A DNA stretch of 64,000 nt from contig NZ_CP035758.1 in assembly GCF_004208415.1 (NCBI RefSeq), positions 1,860,001 through 1,924,000 on the forward strand. The letters run 5' to 3'. The stretch comes from Ktedonosporobacter rubrisoli. GTDB taxonomy: Bacteria; Chloroflexota; Ktedonobacteria; Ktedonobacterales; Ktedonobacteraceae. Within the stretch, counting starts at the first letter, position 1. Every line of letters starts with the position of its first letter. The position numbers and the translations under genes were made by a program. Under the pieces are notes generated by a model. The model searched no databases and was not told where the DNA came from. It saw only the letters and a program-made list of their open reading frames with translations. Shown here piece after piece: positions 34,054 through 43,462 of this stretch.

Positions 34054-34299
34054 ATCTCCGGGAAGGCTCCCTTTCAACTAACAGGCCCGGTTCTGCTCGC
34101 GATTGACGCGGTACCCACACAGAGTAGCTTTACCCCTAAGCGCAAAGCGAGCCCGGTCGACGACAATGAGGAGGACCTGCGCGCCAGTACGCGCAAGCTG
34201 CTTGCTTTGGTAGAGCGTGAGCAGGTTCCTCTGATCATCTTTGGACACGATGCCGAACAGTGGAAGACGCTAAAGAAAGCTCCTGACTATTACGGCTAA
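34054..34299 (+). pseudogene. 3' remnant of an AHL-lactonase-like MBL hydrolase
   Basis: An open frame without a start codon, ending at TAA 34297-34299. It encodes TGPVLLAIDAVPTQSSF and then STRKLLALVEREQVPLIIFG followed by HDAEQWKTLKKAPDYYG. This is the typical C terminus of N-acyl-homoserine-lactonase-type MBL proteins (the FGHD-EQW-TLKKAP ending). The catalytic HxHxDH half is missing from the preceding DNA, so this is a truncated, non-functional remnant. It is too short for routine gene finding. Confidence 0.72.
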
Positions 34300-34463
34300 G
34301 CGTGTGGACTCTTCAAACGGGCGCGGACGATGCAGCAGACGAAATCCCTTAATGTGGGCAGAGGCGACCAGAAATGGCCGCCTCTCTTCTGGAAAGTTTC
34401 TCGTCGTGGTTGTAGACTATTTACAGGACTTTCGGGCTAGTGTCCGAATTGATAGCGACGAGC

Positions 34464-35318
34464 TTAGAGCGCTCTTCCCTCTATCCATTCAAAGAGGGTT
34501 CGATCAAATAGCTCGGGCTCCTCATACATAGGATTATGGCCGCTGCGGGCAAAAATGACTTTCTTGACCTGCTTTGCCTCGTTCTCGATTCCTGCCCAGA
34601 GATCCACGGGACCAACCAGGTAATCGTGTTGCCCTAAACCTAAAAGGACAGATTTGTCAAAGCTGGCCAGACTTTTGCGCAGGTCAAGCTGGGCAAAAGC
34701 TTTGCCCCACAGATAATCGATGATGGGCATATTGGTAGTGACACCTTCCCACATGGGGGCTGCATCAATATGATAATCGTAAAAGCTTTGAGGGCCCATG
34801 CGAATAAGCATGTGGACAAAGCGCCTGGCCGGATCACGCTTTATATCCTCTTGAAGCAAAGCGATATCCTGCTCGAATTTCTTTTTTCTCTCTGGCTCTG
34901 CTGCGCTAAGAAAATAGGCGATGCTCTGTTTTTGCCGCTCTTGATTGTTGGTAGGCGCCGAGTTGAACAAGGCCACCTTCTGAACATGTGCGGGATATTT
35001 TTTTGCATATTCTAGAGCCAGGAAGGCGTGGCCCGAATGGCCCAACATGACAAACTTGTCAAGGCCAAGCAGCTCCCTAATTGCTTCAGTATCATCAAGA
35101 ATGCGCTCAAGCGTATAGTCCTCTGGTTTATAGGCAGCGGGAGCCGTGGCAAAGCCGCGATGATCGATAAAAATGAGCTGTAACTTTTCTCGCAAGGCTG
35201 CCGAAAAGAGGCGTGGATAATATATAGTGCTGCCAATGATCAGAACCGGCGTGCCCTGCCCTTCACAGCGGTAGCTCAATTCAAATCCGCCTATGTTGAT
35301 TTTTCCCTGACGTTCCAT
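34464..35318 (-). CDS. Alpha/beta hydrolase
   Basis: A 284-residue alpha/beta hydrolase. It has an oxyanion-side strand (VLIIGSTIYY), FIDHRGFATAP, the nucleophile elbow GHSGHAF (Ser), and the catalytic His in ARSGHNPMYEEP near the C terminus. This is similar to epoxide hydrolase/proline iminopeptidase-like members; the substrate is not predictable. The ATG at 35318 has AAGGAG about 10 bases upstream and is preferred over the longer frame from 35351. Confidence 0.88.
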   Translation of the reverse strand: MERQGKINIGGFELSYRCEGQGTPVLIIGSTIYYPRLFSAALREKLQLIFIDHRGFATAPAAYKPEDYTLERILDDTEAIRELLGLDKFVMLGHSGHAFLALEYAKKYPAHVQKVALFNSAPTNNQERQKQSIAYFLSAAEPERKKKFEQDIALLQEDIKRDPARRFVHMLIRMGPQSFYDYHIDAAPMWEGVTTNMPIIDYLWGKAFAQLDLRKSLASFDKSVLLGLGQHDYLVGPVDLWAGIENEAKQVKKVIFARSGHNPMYEEPELFDRTLFEWIEGRAL

Positions 35319-35579
35319 GCTTGTCTTCTCCTTACTACGTAGTCTCGTCATTATATAATGTAAAGGCTACTGGCGTTTCTTTGTGTGTTAGCCTGCCTCA
35401 CTCTGCCCAAATGTAGAACATAGGGAGAAAGCGTTACGGCCTGCGCGCTGGCGTGAGAGAATTGAAGATGTATCGCTTTGTGTATCGCTTCATCTCACCT
35501 CCTCGCATTGCAGATATGGTACCCTCACCTGTAAACGGAATATCTCATATGACTTCAATGTAGAAAAGGTGAGTATTAC

Positions 35580-36545
35580 ATGAAACGCTCTTTAATTACT
35601 ATTACTCTGCTCATAAGCAGTATTGCTATTATTCTCATGACTATTCTCTTGGCTTTCGCCCATCCCTGGCGCCAGGATACGGCTTCTTTAGCTCATCCTA
35701 TTAGCAAGCGAGCAACAACTGTGCCTACAGTTCTGCCAACCCCTTCTCCAACGGGGATGCCATCGCCAACCCTATCGCCAACATCCACGCCCCCTGGCCT
35801 GATTCATGGCTCTGCAGCCTTTCTTATTGATGATAATACAGGCCGCATATTATTCGATTTACATAGCCACGTACATCTGCCGACCGGTAGCACTGTCAAG
35901 ATGATGACAGCTATTATCGCTATAGAAAATATGCAGTTGGATCAACACATAACTGTCAAGCCAGTAGACCTCAGGGAGGTGCCGCAGGGGGCCAGTATTG
36001 CTATGCTACAGGCTGGGGATACGCTGAGCGTGCAGGATTTGCTCTATGGCTTGCTCCTTCCTTCGGGCGCTGATGCGGCGTTGGTGATTGCTCATACTAT
36101 GGCGGGAACAACTGAGAAGTTTGTCGCGTTGATGAATAGTAAGGCCCAACAATTACAAATGCTTGACACCCACTATAGCGATCCGCACGGCTTTTATTCA
36201 CAAGATAATTATTCGACTGCCGCCGATCTTGTGAAACTGGCTCGTTATGCCATGCATAATCCTACTTTTGCGCATATTGTTGCCCAGCAAAACTATGTAG
36301 TGGCGCCCACCGTTTCCAATCATCGCTACATTTGGCGCAATACAAACGAGCTGCTCGCCAGCTATACGGGGGCAACTGGCATCAAAACTGGCTTTACATA
36401 TGATGCTGGATTTTGCTTGGCTTTTGCTGCAACGCGCCAGGAACATCATCTTATCGGTGCTGAACTTGGTGCTGGCTCCCATGCACAGATCTTTGCCGAT
36501 GCCAGTAAATTGTTGAACATGGGATTTGCTGAGGAATCGGAGTAA
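35580..36545 (+). CDS. D-alanyl-D-alanine carboxypeptidase (S11 family)
   Basis: A 321-residue extracytoplasmic serine peptidase that trims the D-Ala tail of peptidoglycan stems. It has an N-terminal membrane anchor (~5-28) and a Pro/Thr/Ser-rich linker (~45-73). The penicillin-binding fold carries S104-TVK107, and KTG at 269-271. The second motif is SGA (162-164) in place of SxN, a variant worth noting; other residues around it (LLPSGADAALVIA) are standard. Stand-alone gene with AAAAGG before the ATG. Confidence 0.9.
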   Translation: MKRSLITITLLISSIAIILMTILLAFAHPWRQDTASLAHPISKRATTVPTVLPTPSPTGMPSPTLSPTSTPPGLIHGSAAFLIDDNTGRILFDLHSHVHLPTGSTVKMMTAIIAIENMQLDQHITVKPVDLREVPQGASIAMLQAGDTLSVQDLLYGLLLPSGADAALVIAHTMAGTTEKFVALMNSKAQQLQMLDTHYSDPHGFYSQDNYSTAADLVKLARYAMHNPTFAHIVAQQNYVVAPTVSNHRYIWRNTNELLASYTGATGIKTGFTYDAGFCLAFAATRQEHHLIGAELGAGSHAQIFADASKLLNMGFAEESE

Positions 36546-36869
36546 AGATCGCTTCTCCGGCCGGCAGCGCTGATGATGGCGTATAGATCTCGCTCAAGCT
36601 CGTTTAGCTAACTGCCGAGAAATAAAGCAAGGTTGCTCAGGATGAAAACGCTGAAGAGGTGGTGTTATAGCTGTAGGAAAAGTAAGCGGGATGCGGCTTG
36701 ATAGAAATTTCTTTATCTGCACCCATAGAGATGTTTTCCCACAAAAATTCTTTTCCGATGTATATCGTAACATTGAAAATCTCTGGCGTTAAAACTGCTC
36801 AGCATTCACCTTTCTCTCCAAAAATAGCGTGAGCTATAGATAAGCGCCAGCGGATTCGGAGGAGATGAT
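36546..36869. other. Intergenic region
   Basis: 324 bp between two plus-strand genes. I see no structured element beyond the GGAGGAG ribosome site at its right end. Confidence 0.4.
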
Positions 36870-37727
36870 TTGTCACAAAGTAAAATTAGCTCAGCGCCCA
36901 TTCTTGTGCTAGGAGCCAGCGGAACAATTGGACGATCTCTTGTTCAGTTCCTTTATGAAGCTGGGCAGCCTGTACGGGCTGGTTTTCATGCGCGCCCCCT
37001 GCGTTTGGCAGGTGTGGAAGATGTAGCCATCGACGTATTAACCGGCGCCGGAATGGCTGAGGCTCTGCAAGGAGTTGAGAAGCTATTTCTTCTGACTGGA
37101 GATAGCGCCGATCAGGCCCAGGCTGAACTAAGGATCGTTGATATGGCGCAGCGGGCAGAAGTGAAACATATTGTGAAACTTTCAGCTTTTGGTGCCGAGG
37201 AAGATGCGTATATGATCGGTCGCTTCCACCGTGCGGTAGAGCAGGTCATCGAACAGTCAGGCATGAGTTATACCTTCCTGCGCCCTAACTGCTTTATGCA
37301 GAATTTCGTTTTCTATTATGGAAACGCTATCCGTTCTGCGAGAAATGTTCGGCTGCCTCGTGGAGATGCTCCGATGGCTTTTGTCGATACGCGCGATATT
37401 GCCCGTGTTGCTTATCATACGCTGACTGACCCATCCCATACGAACAAAGCCTATGAGCTCTCAGGACCTGAAGCGCTTAGCTATGCGCAGGCTACGGCTT
37501 TGCTCTCGCGCGCGCTGGGCGAAAGCATTACCTATACAAGTTTGTCTGAGGAGGAGGCAAGAGCTGGCATGGCTCCCGGAGAGCACCTTGAGCGATTCCT
37601 TGATCTCTATCGCTTTTATCGCTCCGGTCGAGCTGGCCGCGTCACGACTGCTGTGCAAGATGTGACAGGGCAGCCAGCCAGCTCTTTTGAGACCTTTGCG
37701 CGTGAGTATGTCGATCAGCTTCGTTAA
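36870..37727 (+). CDS. NmrA-like NAD(P)-binding protein
   Basis: A 285-residue atypical SDR/NmrA protein: Rossmann LVLGASGTIGRSLVQF, DVLTGAG, LFLLTGDS, VKLSAFGAEED, then TFLRPNCFMQNF and VDTRDIARVAYHTL. It probably reduces quinone-type or other small substrates with NAD(P)H, or senses the cofactor. The start is a TTG at 36870 directly behind GGAGGAG. It is a second, distant homolog of the gene at 31513. Confidence 0.87.
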   Translation: MSQSKISSAPILVLGASGTIGRSLVQFLYEAGQPVRAGFHARPLRLAGVEDVAIDVLTGAGMAEALQGVEKLFLLTGDSADQAQAELRIVDMAQRAEVKHIVKLSAFGAEEDAYMIGRFHRAVEQVIEQSGMSYTFLRPNCFMQNFVFYYGNAIRSARNVRLPRGDAPMAFVDTRDIARVAYHTLTDPSHTNKAYELSGPEALSYAQATALLSRALGESITYTSLSEEEARAGMAPGEHLERFLDLYRFYRSGRAGRVTTAVQDVTGQPASSFETFAREYVDQLR

Positions 37728-37867
37728 GGGCGGCGCTAAGACGAATTGGATTGCCGCGAGAACGGGCTGATGAACAAAGCAGAGCACGCGTGTACTGTGT
37801 TTGCTATCTGAAGTTTTTTGCGCTGCTGAGGAATTCAGGCAAGGATTCTATCGTTAGTCGGGCCAGC

Positions 37868-38854
37868 TTATTGGCCTGACCAACGATGGATAACCTGTTG
37901 CTCCACTTTCTCAAAGCCTGCTTGCTGATATTCGCTCAGGACCTGCGGATCGTCGCCCCAGGACTCCAATTCAATATCGATAGGGGTCTGGGATGCCTGC
38001 GTGCGGACCCAGTGCGCTGCGTAGAGCAATTGCGAAAGGTAGAGCTTAGTTGAGCGATGCGCTGGCACGATGCCGGGCGCATCCAGGTAGCCTGTTTCTT
38101 TTCCTCTTTTCGTACTCAAATGTTCGCTCATCTCGCCGCGACAGGTGCCCACTACTTCCCCGCTTTGGGTGATGAGCAGAAAAATGCCGGCCGGATTTTC
38201 CTGCTCAAGAATACCGTGCAAAGCCTCGGCCGTCACATGTTCCCAATGTCCCCACAGGCCCTGAAAGGCCCGATTATACATATCTAGCAGCAAGGGAAAG
38301 TCTGCTTCGGGCCGATATTGGCGTATTGTGTAGCCCGCTGGCCACTCTGCTTGCGGTACCTGTTTCTCGGCGGCCAGCCGCATAAGAGTGTAGGAGGCTA
38401 CCGGGGCAAAAGCGCGTTTATGCAAGAAAGCGAGTGCGTCCTGGTGGCGAATGTTTGCGTAGGCAAGAATGTGCTGGGAAGATAGAGCTTGCGCGCGCTG
38501 TAGAATATGTTGAAGGAGCTTGCCGCCTATGCCTTGCCGGCGCCAGGCAGGATGAACGCCTACATATATATCGGCATGCGCGTTTTGCGGAACTTTCCAG
38601 ACTGTGCCGAAGCCAATAATCTGTTCCTGCTCATGAGCGATTGTAGCAACCCAGCCATCCTGTGCGGGATCGTGCCCGGGAAGGTGCAACTGAGCCTTAA
38701 GCGTCTCTTCGCTTACATCTTCTCCGGTCTGGTCAGCTTCCTCTATTATGGTTTGCAGTTGAACAAGCCCTGGTAAATCTCTGTCAACGTCAAAGTGACG
38801 AAGCTGGATACTGTCACGCTGATTGGTTAATCCCTGATGAGTCGTTTCGGTCAT
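37868..38854 (-). CDS. Tandem GNAT acetyltransferase
   Basis: A 328-residue protein with two GNAT domains. Domain 1 has DIYVGVHPAWRRQGIGGKLL; domain 2 has the weaker PGIVPAHRSTKLYLSQLL and QAGFEKVEQQVIHRW ending. It resembles the tandem GNAT at 32960 in layout. Substrate unknown. Confidence 0.87.
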   Translation of the reverse strand: MTETTHQGLTNQRDSIQLRHFDVDRDLPGLVQLQTIIEEADQTGEDVSEETLKAQLHLPGHDPAQDGWVATIAHEQEQIIGFGTVWKVPQNAHADIYVGVHPAWRRQGIGGKLLQHILQRAQALSSQHILAYANIRHQDALAFLHKRAFAPVASYTLMRLAAEKQVPQAEWPAGYTIRQYRPEADFPLLLDMYNRAFQGLWGHWEHVTAEALHGILEQENPAGIFLLITQSGEVVGTCRGEMSEHLSTKRGKETGYLDAPGIVPAHRSTKLYLSQLLYAAHWVRTQASQTPIDIELESWGDDPQVLSEYQQAGFEKVEQQVIHRWSGQ

Positions 38855-38943
38855 GTTAATTATTATAATCCCCTTTCACTGTTTTATCCGTCTATAAGTA
38901 TAAGCTATAATGGTGCCAACTTTTGTCACTATCGAGGAAGAGA

Positions 38944-39284
38944 ATGTCGCGTACAGAACGTTTGCTTGAGTTGATGCTGCGCCTACGCTCGATGCAGCGC
39001 TTTACGGTTCAGGAGCTTGCTACTGAATTTCATGTCTTTTACTGCATGTTGTTGTGAATAAGTATGGTATGAAAGATGTGGATTGGGCTCTCTTCGGGCA
39101 AGGGATTGTTATAGACGAGCATGGAAATGACATAATCAAGAAAAATGTTCTGGCCAAAGAACTGCCTTTTTATGCCCGCCGGTTATTTGTATTGGGACGT
39201 GATGTGCTTATCCAATCTCCACCAGAGCTTGTTGCGATGATCAAGCGATATGCTCGTGAGGTGCTAGAGCACTATTCGTCATAG
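38944..39284 (+). pseudogene. WYL-type regulator with large internal deletion
   Basis: The ATG at 38944 opens an HTH_11-like start (MSRTERLLELMLRLRSMQRF, then TVQELATEFHV) that runs into a TGA at 39055-39057 after 37 codons. The next frame (from ~39054 to 39284) encodes LPFYARRLFVLGRDVLIQSP and PELVAMIKRYAREVLEHY, the WCX C terminus of WYL regulators. About 200 central residues, including the WYL domain, are missing. This is therefore a deletion remnant, not a working gene. Confidence 0.75.
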
Positions 39285-39519
39285 GGTATTTAGCTATTCC
39301 TCAGCCATATAAATCAGGAATGAGCTGGACAATAGCTGCGGCGCCTATGCAGCCACCATCCAGATTGGCATGATTGAGGCGATTTTCGTGCTAATCGAGA
39401 GTATTGGTATTCGTCAATCACAACGTTGTGTTCAACATCAACCAGCTTTGGCACAAACGCAGCCCACCGGAAACGAGAGCTTCTTGTAAAGTTCCTGGCC
39501 CTTGTGGCGTGGGAAGGTG

Positions 39520-40371
39520 TTAAGTGAGCTCATAATATCCTCTATCCATTGCACGGATCGCCTTTTCGAGCTCGGGAAGCAGCGCTGGTTGAGGTGAGGG
39601 TGAGGTCAGGCGTAACTGGAAATATAGGCTGCGCAGGAAGCATTTTAGATTGCTGTAGCGAAAGGTCTGCTCTGGCGTATAAAAAGTAGTGATGCTCCAA
39701 GGGACGCCTGAGGGGCGGGCAATCTGTTGTATCCAATGTATAAGGAAGGGCTGTTGCAACAGATTTCTCCGCAGCGCGCTTAATGTGGCGTAGGCTAGTC
39801 GCTCATCCTCTTCATATAAATAGGCACAAGTTGTTGGTCCAATCAGTTTGTCTGCTACCGCTTGCAGAAGACGTTCTAGATCCACCTCCATAAGAAAGCG
39901 ATTGCGTGCCAGAACCATCAACAAGTCAGCTGCGTGAGCTACCGCATGAGCCCAACCGTTGCCAGCAACGTAGCCGCGAGCATCTTGCTCTTCCTTTAAA
40001 TATGTCAGGCCGCATTCCATAAAGTAACGAAGTTCGTTTTCTGTCAGAAAAGGGCGCTCGTTGTCCTCTTGAAGAATTTCAGTGAGGATGAGCAGAGAGA
40101 AAGTACGAAGAAAGACTGCATCGCTTCCTACTTCACCCAGTCCTACCTGTAGGTTTTTCACCATCTGGTTTGCCATAGTTTGCAATGCATCAGCAGAATA
40201 AACGCCACGGTGAATCCAGGTTTCTAATACCTCGTGATTAGGTCCCTCACGTATCGCTGGGTCAGGGTTACCCAGCGCTGTTAACAAATATTCTGTTAGC
40301 ACTTCGATGGAGTAATTCGACGGAATTGCAAAATCTTTTTCCTTAATCAATTGCCAGAATGTACTGTCCAA
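39520..40371 (-). CDS. DUF2785-family protein
   Basis: A 283-residue helical protein with the DUF2785 hallmark GYVAGNGWAHAVAHAADLL near residue 137. It is followed by a Leu-rich helical region and YSNLKCFLRSLYFQLR. The function of the family is unknown. Start is TTG at 40371 behind AAAGGAG; no ATG is placed as well. Confidence 0.8.
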   Translation of the reverse strand: MDSTFWQLIKEKDFAIPSNYSIEVLTEYLLTALGNPDPAIREGPNHEVLETWIHRGVYSADALQTMANQMVKNLQVGLGEVGSDAVFLRTFSLLILTEILQEDNERPFLTENELRYFMECGLTYLKEEQDARGYVAGNGWAHAVAHAADLLMVLARNRFLMEVDLERLLQAVADKLIGPTTCAYLYEEDERLAYATLSALRRNLLQQPFLIHWIQQIARPSGVPWSITTFYTPEQTFRYSNLKCFLRSLYFQLRLTSPSPQPALLPELEKAIRAMDRGYYELT

Positions 40372-40547
40372 GTGTTACTCCTTTCCCTTTTGCTGTAGTT
40401 TATCACTTTTTCCTGATATTTGCCAAAAAGCCTGTATGAAGCGTTCCTGGACTTTTACTATTATGGCAAGTAACAACGCTAAAGCAGGGTCGGCTTAATG
40501 AATGTAGCCACGGGGACGTGATAGTGACGCTATGATTCTGAAAAAAC

Positions 40548-41510
40548 TTACTGATTGAGCAGATACGCGAGGCCTTGAGCCAGCCCTTGCTCCCAGGTAG
40601 CCCAGGTGTGGCCGGAAGGCAGCTCGCTATAAAGATGAGGATAGGTTTTGTCTGCAAGGACTGCGGCGAAACGGCGATTAGGAGCCAGGAGCCACTCGAT
40701 TTGTCCGGTCTGCATATAGAAGCGCAAGGGCTGACGAGGCGTCGCGGCAAACTGTGCGGTAAACCATTCAGGCTCGCTATAAGCATTGCAGCCTCCCGGT
40801 TGAGCCGTAAAGCAGCCAGATTGGCAGCCAACAAGGGTGAAGAGTTGAGGATTTTTCCAAGCTAGCCAGGCGGCGGTCAGTCCGCCCAGCGAGGCGCCCC
40901 ATAGACCTTTGCGCGCAGTTTCGCCATACTGACCGTTGATCCAGGGAAGCACTTCTTGTAGCAAGAAATGTTCGTAGCGTTCGTTGAGCCAGTATTCCTT
41001 TTCGCGCTCATCTGGCTCAAGCATGACGAGACGAACCGGGGAAATGATTTTTCGTTCAAGGAGCGCCTCAGCTACGAGCTGGAATTGTAATTTGTGGTAG
41101 AATGCCGCCCCATCCTGAACAAAGAGCGTGGCTGTGGGGGATTCAGCTGGCTCATAGACATAACACATTCTGGACTTTTCAAATACCCTTGAAGGAAATG
41201 CGTGCTCGAATACCTGGCCCCTAAACTTGTGCGGACGGGGAGGCTGGCTGAAGGGATTTTCAGGGAGCATGATAAAGCGATCATAAGCGTGCCAGGGATG
41301 GGCCGGCACGTTCGCGTTAGCAGGATCGGCCAGGGGCTTTTTGTGGATATCCAGGAAGGCATATTCAACGTAAGCTCCTGGCGGAAATTCCAGTGTTACG
41401 GGACCGGAAATTGCCAGGGGACGTTGCTTCCAGTCGGTAAAATCTCCGATTAGATAGGCAGCTTCTGCAGGCGGAGTAAAGGTAACCTGGCGCTGCTGAA
41501 CTTTAAGCAT
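40548..41510 (-). CDS. Enterochelin-esterase-like alpha/beta hydrolase
   Basis: A 320-residue protein with an N-terminal CBM48-like beta domain (TFTPPAEAAYLIGDFTDWK) and a C-terminal esterase_D domain. The nucleophile elbow is LWGASLGGLTAAW (Ser) and the His is near the end in LPSGHTWATWE. In relatives this pair hydrolyses ester bonds of siderophores or related compounds. No siderophore genes lie nearby, so the substrate is open. Confidence 0.87.
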   Translation of the reverse strand: MLKVQQRQVTFTPPAEAAYLIGDFTDWKQRPLAISGPVTLEFPPGAYVEYAFLDIHKKPLADPANANVPAHPWHAYDRFIMLPENPFSQPPRPHKFRGQVFEHAFPSRVFEKSRMCYVYEPAESPTATLFVQDGAAFYHKLQFQLVAEALLERKIISPVRLVMLEPDEREKEYWLNERYEHFLLQEVLPWINGQYGETARKGLWGASLGGLTAAWLAWKNPQLFTLVGCQSGCFTAQPGGCNAYSEPEWFTAQFAATPRQPLRFYMQTGQIEWLLAPNRRFAAVLADKTYPHLYSELPSGHTWATWEQGLAQGLAYLLNQ

Positions 41511-41756
41511 ATGTAAGAGATCTCCAGATGTGCGGAACTAAGACTGATTTTTCTGCTAAGCACACTTCTATCTCCATAATATCATCCATTTAACCGGCCA
41601 GGCGCACTTTCTTGCCCACAGAGAGGATGAAGCAAGCAAAGTTTACAGACAAACTCTACTGAGCCTTTGCCAGGATTAGAGAATATAAATACTTCGCCAC
41701 CTGGATTGTAGATTTGATCCAGGCGACGAGGGAAGAGATGGAAAATGAAGTCTCGG

Positions 41757-42092
41757 CTAAGCAGCGACCTCAATGCTAAAGCCGCCAGGTGCTTGAACGT
41801 AAAAGGTCCAGGCGTGCGAGCGCTGGGGCGGCTCAACCTCAAAGCCATCGTCCTTCAAGCGCTGATTGATCTCGTTAACATGCTGCTCGCTTGGCTGGCC
41901 AAAGCCGATATGAAATGTGCTGGGATAATTTACGTTCTTGCCTTTCATCAGAGTGAGGACCAGACCCCTGTCATCGAAGAGGACTCTGAAGCCGTTGTTA
42001 CCACCCTGGCTGCGTAATCCAAAGTACTTTTCGAGAAAGTCAGCGGCGGCTGAGACGTCGGTAACGGTGAGATTAACATGGTTGAGTATCAT
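41757..42092 (-). CDS. VOC-family (glyoxalase/bleomycin-resistance-like) protein
   Basis: A 111-residue single VOC domain: MILNHVNLTVTDVSAAADF at the start, then VLTLMKGKNVNYPSTFHIGF and WTFYVQAPGGFSIEV at the end, with the usual His and Glu metal ligands. The ATG at 42092 has GGAGG 8 bases upstream; TTG at 42098 would be too close to it. It may act as a dioxygenase, an isomerase or a drug-binding protein; this is not decidable. Confidence 0.83.
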   Translation of the reverse strand: MILNHVNLTVTDVSAAADFLEKYFGLRSQGGNNGFRVLFDDRGLVLTLMKGKNVNYPSTFHIGFGQPSEQHVNEINQRLKDDGFEVEPPQRSHAWTFYVQAPGGFSIEVAA

Positions 42093-42227
42093 GCGCAATG
42101 CCTCCTTATATAAGCAAAAGGGATAGGGAGTAGAGGCCTCTTTTTCAGTCGACGCCTTTATTTTAAAAGGTTGGTGTGGCGTTGGAGGGTTTGGCTGTTT
42201 GAAGCACCTTTCTCTTGTCCGGGATAG

Positions 42228-42506
42228 CTAGCTATCCGGATTAAGGGCAGGGGTTTTCTGCTTTGCTCTAATCCTGGCTTGGATTTGCGTTGTGAACAGA
42301 AGCAGCAAGCCAGGCATAATCAGGCCGAGCACAAGGAAGCCAATCTTGTTGATTATATTGTAAGTGAGAGCGAATATGCCAAAAACCGTGTGTGCCATGA
42401 GAGCTCCGCTAGCCAGAGCCAAGCGGTGCAGACCGCTCCAACCGTTGGTCTGAGACCAATGCCAGGCCAGCCAGATAGCAAGTGCAGCAAAAGTTGCATA
42501 AAACAC
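42228..42506 (-). CDS. Small three-helix membrane protein
   Basis: A 92-residue protein with three predicted membrane segments (FYATFAALAIWLAWHW, LALASGALMAHTVFGIFAL, FLVLGLIMPGLLLLF) and a basic C terminus. No family recognised. GTG start behind AGGAAC. Divergent from the RidA gene. Confidence 0.6.
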   Translation of the reverse strand: MFYATFAALAIWLAWHWSQTNGWSGLHRLALASGALMAHTVFGIFALTYNIINKIGFLVLGLIMPGLLLLFTTQIQARIRAKQKTPALNPDS

Positions 42507-42622
42507 TAATGTTCCTGATTTTACTGTATTTCCCCTTAAGATAAAAAATATATTTCGATATCAGTATAATATGGCATGGATGGACTTGATAATCCAATTT
42601 AATTTAGATTATACTAAACTTA

Positions 42623-42640
42623 GTCCAAATTTATTTGGAC
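42623..42640. promoter_or_regulatory. Inverted repeat upstream of the RidA gene
   Basis: A perfect 7-bp inverted repeat (GTCCAAA, 4-bp spacer, TTTGGAC) 41 bp upstream of the RidA start, in the divergent promoter region. Candidate operator; no regulator is adjacent. Confidence 0.4.
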
Positions 42641-42680
42641 AATGATTTTTCTGTGTGACCCTTAAAAGAGAAGGATTGAT

Positions 42681-43115
42681 GTGAAAACTGTTTTGATAGG
42701 AAGCGAGAACAAATATATGCAGTCCGGATTTAAATCTTATGATGCTGGCATGCCCTGGGAGAAGATCTACGGGTTTACGCAGACGATTCAAGCTGGTGCA
42801 ACGCTCTATATCTCGGGCCAGGTGTCAGTTGATGCGCAAGGGAATTTTATTGGCGAAGAAGATATTGAACTTCAGGTACGTACAACTTTTGCCAACCTTG
42901 ACCGAATACTTGCCTTCTATAAAATCGGGAGAGAACGAATTGTGCAAACAACGGTGTATGCCAAGAATCTACGCCGCAATTTTGACGATATTGCTCGCTT
43001 GCATTCTGAGTATTTTGGAGAACACCGTCCTACCAGCACCTGTCTTGAGGTGGCCGAATTGGCTCTCCCTGAGCAACTTATTGAGATTGCTGCTATAGCT
43101 GTAATTGCTCAATAA
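42681..43115 (+). CDS. RidA/YjgF-family protein
   Basis: A 144-residue RidA-like protein: YISGQVSVDAQGNFIG, DIELQVRTTFANLDRIL, a catalytic-Arg region (EHRPTSTCLEV) and LIEIAAIAV at the end. RidA hydrolyses reactive 2-aminoacrylate/imines made by PLP enzymes; some relatives have other roles. GTG start with AAGGA 5 bases upstream. Confidence 0.87.
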   Translation: MKTVLIGSENKYMQSGFKSYDAGMPWEKIYGFTQTIQAGATLYISGQVSVDAQGNFIGEEDIELQVRTTFANLDRILAFYKIGRERIVQTTVYAKNLRRNFDDIARLHSEYFGEHRPTSTCLEVAELALPEQLIEIAAIAVIAQ

Positions 43116-43225
43116 GCATAATATTAACCTGAATAGCTGGCCTAAGTAGAGATTTTCTTCTGCCTCTTTCTCTACCTAGCCTGAATCGTTTGAGATGATT
43201 CAGGCTGGCCGCCCAACCCATGTGA

Positions 43226-43327
43226 GAAGCTGTAGCCTGGCTTGAACAATATCGACGGCACTGGGAAGGGCAGTTTGATGCCCTGGAGAACTGCCTGCTG
43301 GTGACAGGAGACGAGGAGCAAGATTCT
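43226..43327 (+). pseudogene. Probable C-terminal remnant of an ArsR-family regulator
   Basis: After an in-frame TGA (43223-43225) the frame encodes AVAWLEQYRRHWEGQFDALE followed by NCLL. This is the W-L-x-x-Y-R-x-x-W-x(4)-D-x-L-E-x-x-L ending typical of many ArsR-type regulators. No HTH is found upstream, so only the tail remains. This rests on a single ~20-residue motif. Confidence 0.45.
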
Positions 43328-43462
43328 GATGACTATAATAGCACGAGGGGAGTGCTGCGCCGGGTGTTCCGTGCCTGGATCGAACGGAAGCACTGCAGTG
43401 CTGGTTCAGACCCAGGGGAATGTGCATGGTTGTGCGTTCGGGGCCTATCTCAAGAAACTCTG

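Noticed and set aside
41582..41848. 88-codon minus-strand ORF overlapping the end of the VOC gene
   Set aside because: It overlaps a well-supported gene in another frame and shows no domain. The non-overlapping tail (DQIYNPGGEVFIFSNPGKGS) is suggestive but too short to call.
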